From contig NZ_KI421453.1 in assembly GCF_000472705.1 (NCBI RefSeq), forward strand, positions 124,001-188,000: a DNA stretch of 64,000 nucleotides, given 5' to 3'. Under the pieces are notes generated by a model. It was not told the origin of the DNA. It saw only the letters and a program-made list of their open reading frames with translations, and searched no databases. Position numbers and translations under genes: made by a program. This document shows positions 1-7,251 of the stretch, piece by piece (the first letter of the stretch is position 1; each line of letters opens with the position of its first letter). Origin of the DNA: Mesorhizobium erdmanii USDA 3471 (lineage in GTDB: Bacteria; Pseudomonadota; Alphaproteobacteria; Rhizobiales; Rhizobiaceae).

Positions 1-246
1 GTGGCGGTGTGGGGACTAGCCAATCATTTCGGCTTGAACGTCCTGGTGACGTGCCTCTCGGCGCTCGATCCCTCACGGCGCGGCACGATCATGGGCCTGA
101 ACAGCGCGGTGACCTATCTGGCGGTCTTTATCGGCACCACCGGATTCGGGCCGCTCTATTCCAGCTTCGGGTTTGCCTTCTGCGCGATGGTCGCGGCGCT
201 GCTCATGCTGGTTGCCGCAGCGGCGGCGGCATGGCGCACGCGATAA
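1..246 (+). CDS. MFS transporter, C-terminal fragment cut by window edge
   Basis: This frame is open from base 1 and ends at 246, so the 5' part of the gene lies outside the window. The 81 visible residues contain two hydrophobic stretches, about residues 33-55 and 57-78, separated by a short loop, and end in a basic tail. The loop 'DPSRRGTIMGLNSA' resembles the cytoplasmic loop between late helices of major facilitator superfamily drug/sugar exporters. It is therefore likely the last two or three helices of an inner-membrane secondary transporter. Substrate cannot be told from this fragment. Confidence 0.6.
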   Translation: MAVWGLANHFGLNVLVTCLSALDPSRRGTIMGLNSAVTYLAVFIGTTGFGPLYSSFGFAFCAMVAALLMLVAAAAAAWRTR

Positions 247-312
247 AGCGCGCTTCCTTGACACCATTGTTCCAGTCGACGGAACGTGATTGGCCAGCAG
301 CCTTTCGTCCGG

Positions 313-341
313 TTGACAGCGCAGCCCTGCCCTTCCATACA
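313..341 (+). promoter_or_regulatory. Likely sigma-70 promoter for the FMN riboswitch/ribH2 transcript
   Basis: TTGACA at 313-318 and CATACA at 336-341 are separated by 17 bases. The predicted start near 349 falls just before the first conserved base of the riboswitch at 354, which is what the leader architecture requires. A second TTGACA at 258-263 has no good -10 partner. Confidence 0.5.
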
Positions 342-353
342 AAGCCCGTTAAT

Positions 354-561
354 GTTCTCAGGGCGGGGTGAAAGTCCCCACCGGCGGTAACGGTTTCGGC
401 CGAAGCCCGCGAGCGCTTTCCAAGTCCACGCATCTGCGTGGACTCTTAAGTGCTAGTGCGTCCTCAACGCGTCCAAAAAGACGCGTGGCGCTCTAGTTGG
501 AAAGGTCAGCAGATCCGGTGTGATTCCGGAGCCGACGGTTAGAGTCCGGATGAAAGAGAAC
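354..561 (+). ncRNA. FMN riboswitch (RFN element) upstream of ribH2
   Basis: The conserved RFN blocks are all present in order: GTTCTCAGGGCGGGGTGAAA at 354, the CCCCACCGGCGGTAA block, CCCGCGAGCG, GGTCAGCAGATCCGGTG near 506, and the closing GCCGACGGTTAGAGTCCGGA followed by TGAAAGAGAAC ending at 561. The ends pair to form stem P1. Between the third and fourth blocks lies an unusually long insert carrying two extra perfect hairpins (423-444 and 467-486), making the element about 208 nt rather than the more usual 120-150. It should sense FMN and shut down ribH2. About 80 nt separate it from the start codon, with no clear U-run terminator, so control may be at translation. Confidence 0.95.
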
Positions 562-642
562 GAAACGGAAAACGGACCGCTCCGGCGGGCCGGATTGCGT
601 ATCGTGCGTCCTGATTCTGGTTCGAAACGGAAGGATGGACCC

Positions 643-1116
643 ATGAATCAGCATTCCCACAAAGACTATGAAACCACCCGCATCGCCGTTATCCGTGCGC
701 GCTGGCACGCCGATATCGTCGACCAGTGCGTAAAGGCCTTCGAGGCGGAACTTGCCGACATCGGGGGCGATCGCTTTGCCGTCGATGTCTTCGACGTGCC
801 CGGCGCCTACGAAATCCCGCTGCACGCCAAGACCCTGGCTGAGACCGGCCGCTATGCCGCGATCCTCGGCACGGCGTTCGTCGTCAATGGCGGCATCTAC
901 CGGCACGAGTTCGTCGCCGGCGCCGTCATCGACGGCATGATGAACGTGCAGTTGTCGACCGGCGTGCCGGTGCTTTCGGCCGTGCTGACGCCGCACAATT
1001 ACCACGACAGCGCCGAGCACCACCGCTTCTTCTTCGAGCACTTCACCGTCAAGGGTAAGGAAGCGGCCAAGGCGTGTGTGGAAATTCTCGCCGCACGGGA
1101 AAAGATCCCGGCATGA
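643..1116 (+). CDS. ribH2: 6,7-dimethyl-8-ribityllumazine synthase, type II
   Basis: This 157-residue protein condenses 5-amino-6-ribitylamino-uracil with 3,4-dihydroxy-2-butanone 4-phosphate, the penultimate step of riboflavin synthesis in the cytoplasm. The N-terminal 'RIAVIRARWHADIVD', the central 'FDVPGAYEIPLHAKTLA' and the 'GTAFVVNGGIYRHEFVA' segment are lumazine synthase hallmarks. The Arg-His-Glu-Phe version of the last motif, instead of the usual xxTxHxxxI, is seen in the decameric RibH2 form of Brucella and Mesorhizobium. The ATG at 643 is preceded by AAGGA at 631-635 with good spacing. The open frame runs upstream to 520, but that would translate the riboswitch. Control by the FMN riboswitch supports the call. 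Confidence 0.93.
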   Translation: MNQHSHKDYETTRIAVIRARWHADIVDQCVKAFEAELADIGGDRFAVDVFDVPGAYEIPLHAKTLAETGRYAAILGTAFVVNGGIYRHEFVAGAVIDGMMNVQLSTGVPVLSAVLTPHNYHDSAEHHRFFFEHFTVKGKEAAKACVEILAAREKIPA

Positions 1117-1127
1117 AATCTTCCCGG

Positions 1128-1154
1128 CCGGGTGGAAATCGCGATAACACCCGG
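1128..1154 (+). terminator. Weak hairpin between ribH2 and dhaK
   Basis: CCGGGTG (1128-1134) pairs with CACCCGG (1148-1154) around a 13-base loop. No U-run follows, so termination is uncertain. It may simply separate the riboflavin and dhaKL transcription units. Confidence 0.3.
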
Positions 1155-1184
1155 TAGTATTTGCGAAAAGTCGGGAGGATGCCG

Positions 1185-2192
1185 GTGCAGACCAAGAAGA
1201 TCATCAATGACGGCAACCGCGCCGTCGACGAGATGCTCGAAGGAATCCTCGCTGCGCATCCTCGCCACCTCAGAAGCGCGGACGGCAGCCCGCGCTCGAT
1301 CATCGCCCGCGACGGGCCGCGGCCCGGCAAGGTCGGCTTGGTGATCGGCGGCGGCTCCGGCCATGAGCCGACCTTTCTCGGCTTTGTCGGCAAGGGGCTG
1401 GCGGACGCGGCGGCCATCGGCAATGTCTTTGCCTCGCCGCCGCCCGATCCGATTCTGGAATGCGCCAAGGCGGTGAGCGGCGGCGCCGGCGTCCTGTTCA
1501 TGTATGGCAACTATGCCGGCGACGTGATGAATTTCGACATGGCGGCCGAGATGGCAGCCATGGACGACATCGAGGTGCGCACCGTGCTGACCACCGACGA
1601 CGTCGCCTCGGCACCGCACGACCAGCGGCACAAGCGCCGCGGCGTCGCCGGGAATTTCTTCATCTTCAAGGCGGCCGGCGCCGCCTGCGACCGGATGCTC
1701 CCCTTGGACGAGGTCGAGCGCATCGCACGCAAGGCCAACGACCACACCTTCACCATGGGCGTGGCGCTGTCGCCCTGCTCGCTGCCGCAGACAAGGCGGC
1801 CGAATTTCGAGATCGGCGCCGACGAAATGGAAATCGGCATGGGCATCCATGGCGAACCCGGCATCGCGCGGGGCACGCTCAAAACCGCTGACGAGATCAC
1901 CGACGAGATGCTGGACAAGATTTTCGCCGAGATGGCGCCGAAACGCGGCGACACGGTCGCGGTGCTGGTCAATTCGCTCGGCTCGACGCCGCTGATGGAG
2001 CTCTACATCATGAACCGGCGGGCCAAGCAGCGGCTCGACGACATCGGCGTTTCCATTCATGCGACCTGGGTCGGCAACTACTGCACGTCGCTGGAAATGG
2101 CCGGCGCCTCGGTGACGCTTTTTCATCTCGACGAGGAGTTGCGGACCATGCTCGACCACCCCTGCGACTGCGCCATGTTCCGTGCCGGCTGA
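1185..2192 (+). CDS. dhaK: Dihydroxyacetone kinase-type subunit DhaK (possible tetrulose kinase)
   Basis: DhaK is the ketose-binding half of a two-part kinase; it holds dihydroxyacetone (or, in some relatives, erythrulose) covalently on a histidine while DhaL supplies the nucleotide. The 'IGGGSGHEP' loop, 'GNYAGDVMNFDMA', and 'MGIHGEPGIARG' with the substrate histidine at about residue 222 are visible, and the C-terminal 'GNYCTSLEMAGASVTL' block is intact. The chosen GTG at 1185 lies six bases after GGGAGG (1173-1178); the ATG at 1179 abuts that site. dhaL follows 15 bases later. Erythrulose kinases of this family work in tetritol pathways of mycobacteria, so the ery genes next door make a C4 ketose a real alternative to dihydroxyacetone. 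Confidence 0.85.
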   Translation: MQTKKIINDGNRAVDEMLEGILAAHPRHLRSADGSPRSIIARDGPRPGKVGLVIGGGSGHEPTFLGFVGKGLADAAAIGNVFASPPPDPILECAKAVSGGAGVLFMYGNYAGDVMNFDMAAEMAAMDDIEVRTVLTTDDVASAPHDQRHKRRGVAGNFFIFKAAGAACDRMLPLDEVERIARKANDHTFTMGVALSPCSLPQTRRPNFEIGADEMEIGMGIHGEPGIARGTLKTADEITDEMLDKIFAEMAPKRGDTVAVLVNSLGSTPLMELYIMNRRAKQRLDDIGVSIHATWVGNYCTSLEMAGASVTLFHLDEELRTMLDHPCDCAMFRAG

Positions 2193-2207
2193 CGAAAGAG
2201 CATTCCC

Positions 2208-2843
2208 GTGACCATCGACGCAGCTGACCTGAAGAGATTGTTCGATACGATCGCCGCGGCCATCGAGGCCGACAGAGACCGTCTCTGCCAACTCGATGGG
2301 GTCATTGGCGACGCCGACCACGGCATTGCAATGGCGCTCGGCTTCAATGCCGTACGCGACGCGCTGGCGCCGCTCGACCTTGCAACGATCGAGCCGACGG
2401 CTCTGCTCAACCTGGCAGCGAAGTCGTTCCTCAATGCCGTCGGCGCCTCGTCAGGCCCGCTCTATGCGACGGCCTTCATGCGCGCGGCCGCCGCCGTCAA
2501 GGGCAAGGCCAAGCTTGCAGACGCGGATGTCGTCGCCCTGTTCCAGGCCATGGCGCAAGGCATCAGGGATCGCGGCAAGGCGGAACCCGGCGAAAAGACG
2601 ATGGTCGATGCCTGGCAGCCAGCGGCGGAAGCGGCCGCTGTCGCGCATGCCGCCGGCAAGACTTTGTCTCAGAGCCTCGAGGCGGCCCTTGCCGCCGCCG
2701 AGTCCGGGGCTGAAGCGACCAAGGACATGATCGCCGCCAAAGGCCGGTCCTCACGGCTCGGCGAGCGATCGCTCGGGCACATCGATCCGGGCGCGGCATC
2801 GGCCGTCACCGTGATCCGCGCGGTGCGCGACGGTCTTGCTTAG
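2208..2843 (+). CDS. dhaL: Dihydroxyacetone kinase-type subunit DhaL
   Basis: DhaL is the nucleotide-binding helical-barrel subunit that passes phosphate to the ketose held by DhaK. The motif 'LDGVIGDADHGIAMALGF' near residues 28-45 provides the metal-binding aspartates and histidine; the 'GASSGPLYATAF' and 'KTMVDAWQP' segments are the other conserved parts. The GTG start at 2208 has GAAAGAG eight bases upstream. The protein has 211 residues, normal for the family. No dhaM-like PTS phosphodonor gene is in the window, so whether it uses free ATP or a phosphorelay is open. Its last four bases overlap the converging rpiB-like gene. Confidence 0.85.
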   Translation: MTIDAADLKRLFDTIAAAIEADRDRLCQLDGVIGDADHGIAMALGFNAVRDALAPLDLATIEPTALLNLAAKSFLNAVGASSGPLYATAFMRAAAAVKGKAKLADADVVALFQAMAQGIRDRGKAEPGEKTMVDAWQPAAEAAAVAHAAGKTLSQSLEAALAAAESGAEATKDMIAAKGRSSRLGERSLGHIDPGAASAVTVIRAVRDGLA

Positions 2844-3280
2844 CCCTTCGCAGCATCGAGCCTGTCGATCGCCTGGACATTGCCGGCCGACGGACCCTTC
2901 TCGTCGAACTCCGAGGCCAGCCACGTGTCGACGATCGCCTTGGCCAGTTCCGGGCCGATGACACGGGCGCCCATGGTGATGATCTGCGCATTGTTGGATT
3001 TTGCCGCGCGCTCGGCCGAATAAGTGTCGTGGGTGAGCGCGGCGCGGATGCCCGGCACCTTGTTGGCCGAGATCGAGACGCCGATGCCGGTGCCGCAGAA
3101 CAGGATGCCGCGCTCGTTCTCGCCGTCGATGATCGTCTGCGCGAGTTTTTGCGACAGGTCGGCATAGTAGCCGGCCTGGCTGAGATCGCTGACGGTGAGG
3201 CCGGGCTTGGTCGCCAGGTGGGCGGCGATGACGTCGAGCAGCGGCTTGCCGGCGCTGTCGGCTCCAATGGCTATTTTCAT
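2840..3280 (-). CDS. eryI: RpiB-family D-erythrose-4-phosphate isomerase EryI
   Basis: This 146-residue protein belongs to the RpiB/LacAB sugar-phosphate isomerases. The catalytic cysteine is in 'GILFCGTGIG' (C62), and the anion-binding 'ISANKVPGIRAAL' follows. At the N terminus it reads 'GADSAG', with serine at residue 9 where ribose-5-phosphate isomerase B has histidine (DHxG). I recall this substitution as shared with the EryI branch, which in Brucella turns D-erythrulose 4-phosphate into D-erythrose 4-phosphate. It sits directly downstream of eryH and eryR, the same order as in characterised rhizobial and Brucella loci. AAAGGGAAA precedes the ATG. Family membership is certain; the tetrose specificity rests on context and the altered motif. 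Confidence 0.88.
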   Translation of the reverse strand: MKIAIGADSAGKPLLDVIAAHLATKPGLTVSDLSQAGYYADLSQKLAQTIIDGENERGILFCGTGIGVSISANKVPGIRAALTHDTYSAERAAKSNNAQIITMGARVIGPELAKAIVDTWLASEFDEKGPSAGNVQAIDRLDAAKG

Positions 3281-3309
3281 GGCTTTTTCCCTTTCGTGTT
3301 CGGATGATT

Positions 3310-4068
3310 TCAGATCGCCGCGGAAGCGCGGCGGAGGATGTCAATGTAGCCATCGGCCTGCCAGGCGGAGCGGCCGATGAACAGGCCGTCAATATTAGGC
3401 TGGCCGAGCAGTTCGGCCGCATTGCCGGGGTTGACCGAGCCGCCATAGAGCACCGGCGGCACGGACGGCAGCAGGCCGCCGGCTACCGTCTTGATCCGTG
3501 CCTGCTGCTTGTCGGCATAGTCGGCGCTGGCCGGAATGCCCTTGTCGCCGATCGCCCAGACCGGCTCGTAGGCAAACAGGATCTTTGCGCCCTTCGCCTC
3601 GCCTTCGAGGAATTGCAGGGCGCCTTCTACCTGGGCGCTCAAAACGGCATCGGCCTGCCCGCTTTCGCGCTCTGCCAGCGTCTCGCCGACGCAGATCAGC
3701 GGTATCAATCCGTGTTTCACGGCGGCCGCCGTCTTCAGTCCAACGGTGCGGTCGGTCTCACCAAAATGCTCGCGCCGTTCGCTGTGGCCGAGTTCGACCA
3801 GATCGAGCCCGCAGTCTCTCAGCATCAGCGGCGATATCTCGCCGGTCCAGGCGCCGGCGTCGGCCCAATGCATGTTCTGGGCGCCGACCTTGACGCGCGT
3901 CGACGACAGCGCCCGCTTGACCTCGCGCACCGCCGTGAAGGGCGGGATGACGAAAGGCTGGATGCGGTCATCGAAACCGGGGATGAAGCCGGCCAGCGCC
4001 TCGGCGAAACGCAGCGCCTCGGCAAGCGTCTTGTTCATCTTCCAGCTTGTACCAACCCAATAAACCAC
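3310..4068 (-). CDS. eryH: Triose-phosphate-isomerase homologue EryH (D-3-tetrulose-4-phosphate isomerase)
   Basis: The fold and active site are those of triose-phosphate isomerase: lysine in 'GTSWKMNKT' (K10), histidine in 'ELGHSERR' (H95), glutamate in 'AYEPVWAIG' (E168), and the phosphate loops 'YGGSVNPGNA' and 'GLFIGRSAW'. The N-terminal 'GTSWKMNKT' instead of 'GNWKMN' is characteristic of the TpiA2/EryH group, which in Brucella isomerises D-3-tetrulose 4-phosphate to D-erythrulose 4-phosphate. The GTG start has GGGAG seven bases upstream. It lies between eryR and eryI in one leftward unit. A housekeeping tpiA is expected elsewhere. Confidence 0.88.
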   Translation of the reverse strand: MVYWVGTSWKMNKTLAEALRFAEALAGFIPGFDDRIQPFVIPPFTAVREVKRALSSTRVKVGAQNMHWADAGAWTGEISPLMLRDCGLDLVELGHSERREHFGETDRTVGLKTAAAVKHGLIPLICVGETLAERESGQADAVLSAQVEGALQFLEGEAKGAKILFAYEPVWAIGDKGIPASADYADKQQARIKTVAGGLLPSVPPVLYGGSVNPGNAAELLGQPNIDGLFIGRSAWQADGYIDILRRASAAI

Positions 4069-4086
4069 GCGTACGCTCCCTGATCC

Positions 4087-4857
4087 TCAATCGTTGCCGC
4101 CGACCACGGTCAGCGAAACACCGGCGTCATCCAGCGCCGCGCGCATGGAAGGCTCGGGTTCGCGGCCGGTGAAGACCGTGTCGAACGCGCTGAGATCGGT
4201 CAGAAAGTGCAGCGCCGTGCGGCCGAACTTGCCGTGATCGACCAGCAAATATGTACGGGTCGCCGCCGCCATCATCAGCCGCTTGGCCTGCACCACCTCC
4301 TGGTCCTGGTGGAAAGCCGAAGCACCATGGATGGCTGAAGACGACAGGAAGGCGACGTCGGCGCGCAACGATTTGAGCGAAGCCTCGGCGAGCAGGCCGA
4401 AAAAGCCGTGGAATTTCTTGCTGTAATGGCCGCCGAGCGCGATCAGGTTGATGCCGCCGGCACCGGCCAGGTCCTGGATGACAGCCAGGTTGTTGGAGAT
4501 CACCGTCAGCGGCCGCAGCTCCGTCAGATGCCGCGCAATGCCGCCGGCCGTCGAGCCGTCGTCGATGATCACCGTCTGGCCGGGTTCGATCATGGCCACG
4601 GCGGCAGCGGCCAGACGCTGCTTTTCCTCGATCGCCTGCTTCTGCCGATAGCGGAAATCGCTTTCGAACAGGCTGCTCGGCTGGATCGAGGCGCCGCCGC
4701 GCACTTTGCGCAGGAAGCCGCTTTCCTCGAGTTCATCGAGGTCGCGGTGCACGGTCATCTTCGAGACGCCGAAACGCAAGGCGAGGTCGTCGACGCCCGC
4801 CTGACCGGCGTCCATCAGAATCTCCATGATGCCTTGACGCCTGCTATCGCTCTTCAT
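4087..4857 (-). CDS. eryR: DeoR-family transcriptional regulator EryR
   Basis: This 256-residue protein has an N-terminal DeoR helix-turn-helix ('VDDLALRFGVSKMTVHRDLDEL', given here in part as residues about 21-42) and a C-terminal ligand-binding domain with the family signature 'VIIDDGSTAGGIARHL' and 'LLVDHGKFGRTALHFL'. DeoR regulators typically respond to a sugar phosphate made by the pathway they control. It is first in the unit eryR-eryH-eryI and faces the fructose-bisphosphate aldolase gene across a 274-bp AT-rich gap with palindromes. The ATG at 4857 was chosen because an upstream in-frame start at 4905 would add residues not seen in the family. Confidence 0.85.
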   Translation of the reverse strand: MKSDSRRQGIMEILMDAGQAGVDDLALRFGVSKMTVHRDLDELEESGFLRKVRGGASIQPSSLFESDFRYRQKQAIEEKQRLAAAAVAMIEPGQTVIIDDGSTAGGIARHLTELRPLTVISNNLAVIQDLAGAGGINLIALGGHYSKKFHGFFGLLAEASLKSLRADVAFLSSSAIHGASAFHQDQEVVQAKRLMMAAATRTYLLVDHGKFGRTALHFLTDLSAFDTVFTGREPEPSMRAALDDAGVSLTVVGGND

Positions 4858-4930
4858 CGCCGTCGACCGCCCAACACAGGACCTCAGGCCTTTGACCCAG
4901 ATCAAGAGATAACATCCATCGTCGCAAAAG

Positions 4931-4974
4931 TATCAGAAATTTTGTGATAATGGGATAATTATTTGGGATATCCC
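4931..4974. promoter_or_regulatory. Candidate EryR operator region in the eryR/fba divergent gap
   Basis: The gap 4858-5131 has no gene. Its AT-rich core contains TATCA (4931-4935) facing TGATA (4945-4949), two direct copies of TGGGATA (4951-4957 and 4964-4970), and the perfect palindrome GGGATATCCC (4965-4974). DeoR-type repressors often bind such clustered repeats. Assignment to EryR is by position only. Confidence 0.45.
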
Positions 4975-5131
4975 GTTGGGGCTGATCGCGACGCTGTAAC
5001 AAGAATTGCTGCCGGAACGGCCTGTCACGGTTGCGGTTGGGCCGAAATCCAGCCAGAAGCATCGGTGGGCTGGACGATGCGCGGACAGTCCGCAACCACC
5101 AGGTTTGAAACCAGATACGGGAGACTATTCG

Positions 5132-6196
5132 TTGGCTCGCATCACACTGAGACAATTGCTCGATCACGCCGCCGAATACGGCTATGGCGTGCCGGCCTTC
5201 AACATGAACAACATGGAACAGGGCCTCGCCATCATGGAGGCGGCGGAAGAGACCAAATCGCCTGTCATCCTGCAGGCAAGCCGCGGTGCGCGCGCCTATG
5301 CCAATGACGTGGTGCTGGCCAAGCTGATCGACGCGCTGGTCGAAATCCACCCCGACATCCCGGTCTGCATGCATCTCGACCACGGCAACAACGAAGCCAC
5401 CTGTGTCACCGCGATCCAGTACGGCTTCACCTCGGTGATGATGGACGGCTCGCTCAAGGAAGACGGCAAGTCGCCGGCCGACTACGCCTACAATTCCGGT
5501 ATCACCAAGCGCGTCGTCGACATGGCGCATTGGGGCGGCGTGTCCGTCGAGGGCGAGATCGGCGTTCTGGGATCGCTGGAGAGCGGCGGCGGCGAGCAGG
5601 AAGACGGCCACGGCGTCGAAGGCGCGATCAGCCATGACCAGCTGCTGACCGACCCGGAACAGGCCGTGCAGTTCGTCAAGGACACGCATGTCGATGCGCT
5701 GGCGGTGGCCATGGGCACCAGCCACGGCGCCTACAAATTCTCGCGCAAGCCGGATGGCGCGGTGCTGGCGATGAACGTCATCGAGGAGATCCACCGCCGC
5801 CTGCCGAACATGCATCTGGTCATGCACGGCTCGTCCTCGGTGCCGGAGGATCTGCAGGAGATCATCAACAAGTACGGCGGCCAGATGAAGCCGACCTGGG
5901 GCGTGCCGGTGGAAGAGATCCAGCGCGGCATCAAGCATGGCGTGCGCAAGATCAACATCGACACCGACAACCGCATGGCGCTGACCGGCGCGATCCGCAA
6001 GGTGCTGACCGAAAACCCGAGCGAGTTCGACCCGCGCAAATACCTCACCCCGGCAATGGCGGCGATGCGTAAGCTGTGCAAGCAGCGTTTCGAGGAGTTC
6101 GGCACCGCCGGCAACGCCCAGAAGATCAAGCCGTTGCCGGTCTCGGAAATGGCCAAGCGCTACAAGTCGGGCAGCCTCGACCCGAAATTCGGCTGA
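5132..6196 (+). CDS. fba: Class II fructose-bisphosphate aldolase (Calvin-cycle type)
   Basis: This zinc enzyme joins or splits dihydroxyacetone phosphate and an aldose phosphate. 'GYGVPAFNMNNMEQ', the zinc histidines in 'MHLDHGNN' and 'MHGSSSVPED', and 'AMGTSHGAYKF' are all present, and the length of 354 residues suits the CbbA/Fba subtype. The start is a TTG at 5132 with GGGAGA at 5119-5124; further upstream the frame is open but unlike the family. Placed opposite eryR, it may be co-regulated with erythritol use. Because that route ends in erythrose 4-phosphate, this aldolase could condense it with dihydroxyacetone phosphate to sedoheptulose bisphosphate; that is inference. Confidence 0.9.
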   Translation: MARITLRQLLDHAAEYGYGVPAFNMNNMEQGLAIMEAAEETKSPVILQASRGARAYANDVVLAKLIDALVEIHPDIPVCMHLDHGNNEATCVTAIQYGFTSVMMDGSLKEDGKSPADYAYNSGITKRVVDMAHWGGVSVEGEIGVLGSLESGGGEQEDGHGVEGAISHDQLLTDPEQAVQFVKDTHVDALAVAMGTSHGAYKFSRKPDGAVLAMNVIEEIHRRLPNMHLVMHGSSSVPEDLQEIINKYGGQMKPTWGVPVEEIQRGIKHGVRKINIDTDNRMALTGAIRKVLTENPSEFDPRKYLTPAMAAMRKLCKQRFEEFGTAGNAQKIKPLPVSEMAKRYKSGSLDPKFG

Positions 6197-6226
6197 GTTC
6201 GGCCCACCGAAAATCTGGCTGCATCT

Positions 6227-6257
6227 TCGGGCAGGAGCCGCACAGGCTCCTGCCCGA
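6227..6257. terminator. Bidirectional hairpin between fba and eryC
   Basis: A 13-bp perfect stem TCGGGCAGGAGCC (6227-6239) / GGCTCCTGCCCGA (6245-6257) with a 5-base loop lies between two converging genes. Only a short pyrimidine run follows (TCTCT), so it may act in both directions as a terminator or 3'-end stabiliser. Confidence 0.65.
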
Positions 6258-6260
6258 TCT

Positions 6261-7202
6261 CTATTCAGCCCTTGGCAAAAGGCTGGCCCTGCCGGCGTCG
6301 ATGAACGGCGCCCAGTAGTCAACCGACTCGCGGATCATGGCGACGACCTGATGGTCGACCGGCTCGCGCTCACGGAACGACAGTTCGAGGCAGATCTCGT
6401 TGTCGGTGCCGCCGCCGCGTCGCACCGTCTCCAGCAGTTTTTCCGGCGTGATGCGGCCGTCCTTGTTGTAGGCCGATGTGAACGGCCAATGGCCGCCCTT
6501 GTTCATCGACGATTGCTTGATGTGGATGATCGGCGATTTGCGGGGAAAGGCCTCAGCCCAGGCATAGGGATCGATGTCGGCCGGGTTGCTCGAGGTGACG
6601 TCGCCATGGTCGATGTCGACCATCATCTCCAGCGGAATGGCGAAGCCGGCGGCGTCGATGTCGCCTTGCAGCTGCCTGCAGTTCTCGATGGTGTGGCCGA
6701 ACTCGCGGCCAACCGACATCGGCTCCCAGAACAGGTAACTAAGGCCCGCCGCCCTGGCGTGTTCGGCGACCTCGCGCCAGCAATCCAGCGCGATATCGAA
6801 CAGCCGCGCCCGGCGCGCGGCGTCGTCAAAGTCGCGGTGGGTAAAGATGGCGAACTGCGTGCCCATGCCGCTGGCGCCAAGCTCGGCCGAAATGTCGGCG
6901 AAGGTCTTGAACCAGTCGACATAGTAGCGGCGCACATCGGCGTCGGGGTGACCGAAATGATTGAGCCGGCCGTAAGGGCCTGTCATGCCCGAGGTAATCC
7001 GCACGCCGGTGCGGGCGAGCGCTTTGCGAAAGAGGCGGACGAATTTGACGATCGTCGCTGCCGGCCAACTCGGATTGACGAATTCATGCGTGAGCTGCAC
7101 GTCGCGGATGCCAATCTCATGGGCGATGGTGTCGATCAGATCATCCGGATCGGCAAAACGGTTCACCAAGGGATTGGTGTTGAGGGAGAGCGTGAAGGCC
7201 AA
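6261..7202 (-). CDS. eryC: Tetrulose-4-phosphate racemase EryC (xylose-isomerase-like TIM barrel)
   Basis: The protein closely resembles Brucella EryC throughout: 'NTNPLVNRFADPDDLI', 'RITSGMTGPYGRLNHFGHP', 'TQFAIFTHRDFDD', 'FWEPMSVGREFG' and 'MVDIDHGDVTS' are shared landmarks. The metal-ligand residues of the xylose-isomerase superfamily appear as E in 'FWEPM', D in 'VDIDHG', H in 'IIHIKQ' and E in 'ICLELSF'. EryC interconverts the L- and D-forms of 3-tetrulose 4-phosphate; older annotations wrongly call it a dehydrogenase. The TTG at 7202 follows GGGAGG; a GTG at 7226 is possible but has no ribosome site. It is the last gene of the eryD-mpt-ery operon. Confidence 0.88.
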   Translation of the reverse strand: MAFTLSLNTNPLVNRFADPDDLIDTIAHEIGIRDVQLTHEFVNPSWPAATIVKFVRLFRKALARTGVRITSGMTGPYGRLNHFGHPDADVRRYYVDWFKTFADISAELGASGMGTQFAIFTHRDFDDAARRARLFDIALDCWREVAEHARAAGLSYLFWEPMSVGREFGHTIENCRQLQGDIDAAGFAIPLEMMVDIDHGDVTSSNPADIDPYAWAEAFPRKSPIIHIKQSSMNKGGHWPFTSAYNKDGRITPEKLLETVRRGGGTDNEICLELSFREREPVDHQVVAMIRESVDYWAPFIDAGRASLLPRAE

Positions 7203-7251
7203 GGCCGCTATCCCTCCCGGCGCCACGGCACGACAGTGAAGCGGAATGCCG

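Noticed and set aside
999..2321. A 440-codon minus-strand frame opposite ribH2 and dhaK
   Set aside because: It is antisense to two well-supported genes, with composition typical of GC-rich shadow frames.
6261..7226. Annotating EryC as a dehydrogenase
   Set aside because: The sequence is a TIM-barrel isomerase with metal-ligand residues and no dinucleotide-binding motif.
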